Source: Gymnogyps californianus
Lineage: Eukaryota; Chordata; Aves; Accipitriformes; Cathartidae
Reading direction: 5' to 3'
Assembly: GCF_018139145.2 (NCBI RefSeq)
Contig: NC_059500.1
Location: 54,120,663-54,184,662 of the forward strand
Length of the DNA: 64,000 nt
Under the pieces are notes generated by a model. That model was not told the origin of the DNA. It searched no databases and worked only from the letters and a program-made list of their open reading frames with translations. This document shows positions 57,581 through 64,000 of the stretch, one piece after another. A program made the position numbers and the translations under genes. Every line of letters starts with the position of its first letter. Positions within the stretch are counted from its first letter, which is position 1.

Positions 57581-57966
57581 CATTCAAGTATCTTAAACAA
57601 AGCTCAGACCCAGCTTTTTAAAAATGTAGCTGCCTGCTACCATACAGTGGGAGCTTATTTGTCAGAGACCAGCAAGAGCAGGGCTGCTACGCAGGGGTGG
57701 ATGAGCCGGGAGCTGGGCACAGCAGGGTCAGCACTCTCAGCCGACAGCCACAGCCTCATGGCACCTGAGCAGGGCAGTGACAGCAACACGATGTGTCAAC
57801 AGCCCAGCAGTCATCAGGTGACAGACAGGTAACGAGCAATGTCCCAGGTCAGTCTGGGAAATCCTCACGATAGCTCAGGACCAAGAGTGGGAAGAGGCTG
57901 GGGCAGGGACTGAGGGCTCCGGGGGCAGCCGAAATGGGGCCCTTTCTAAAATGCGATTTGCTTTAG

Positions 57967-64000
<6,034 letters not shown>

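Overview
This window is vertebrate nuclear DNA from a bird. It has spliced exons with vertebrate splice sites, CpG-island promoters, many CR1 LINE fragments and avian-type endogenous retroviral LTRs. Two conserved single-copy genes frame it in divergent orientation. RCL1 is on the minus strand at the left (first coding exon only, 2298-2433), and AK3 is on the plus strand at the right (first two coding exons, 58276-58423 and 62784-62903). The same divergent RCL1/AK3 pair occurs on human 9p24, whose avian counterpart is the Z chromosome, so Z linkage is a reasonable inference. It is not proven by this window alone.

The roughly 56 kb between the two promoters is unusual. From about 11.49 kb to 36.77 kb it holds a near-identical tandem array on the plus strand. 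The array carries a SUN-domain gene that I could splice by hand into 12 coding exons. Copy A (13490-19181) gives an uninterrupted 376-residue protein with a short basic N-terminus, hydrophobic/transmembrane segments, a short coiled coil and a complete C-terminal SUN domain. It resembles the small, testis-type SUN proteins (SPAG4/SUN3/SUN5 group), which form nuclear-envelope LINC bridges. Copy B (22889-28548) has the same 12 exons but carries many one-base deletions confined to its 5' third, which look like consensus errors. Copy C (29985-33273) keeps only exons 6-12. Unit D (34735-36771) keeps only the 5' flank. CR1 copies separate units A from B and C from D. A diverged LTR lies a few hundred bases upstream of exon 1 in each complete 5' flank.

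The rest is mostly transposon-derived or featureless. CR1 fragments lie at 3.2-6.2, 10.6, 11.5-12.1, 20.6-21.6, 34.7-35.7, 41.2-41.5, 43.3-44.0 (plus 51.1), 54.7-55.7 and 57.5 kb. A solo LTR with a 5-base target duplication is at 8633-9277, and an LTR-like block lies just left of it. A full-length ERVL-like provirus (43959-51071, minus strand) with practically identical LTRs sits inside an older CR1 and has a GTATC target duplication. It has a gag-type ORF with an unexpected multi-membrane N-terminus, then pol (protease, RT, RNase H, integrase), and no env that I can see. A solo LTR of the same family lies in AK3 intron 2 (63230-63843).

Functionally, RCL1 (ribosomal RNA processing) and AK3 (mitochondrial GTP:AMP phosphotransferase) are housekeeping genes. 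The SUN array is a recent, structurally active insertion or expansion between them, possibly related to spermatid nuclear shaping. That role is an inference from the protein family, not from expression data.
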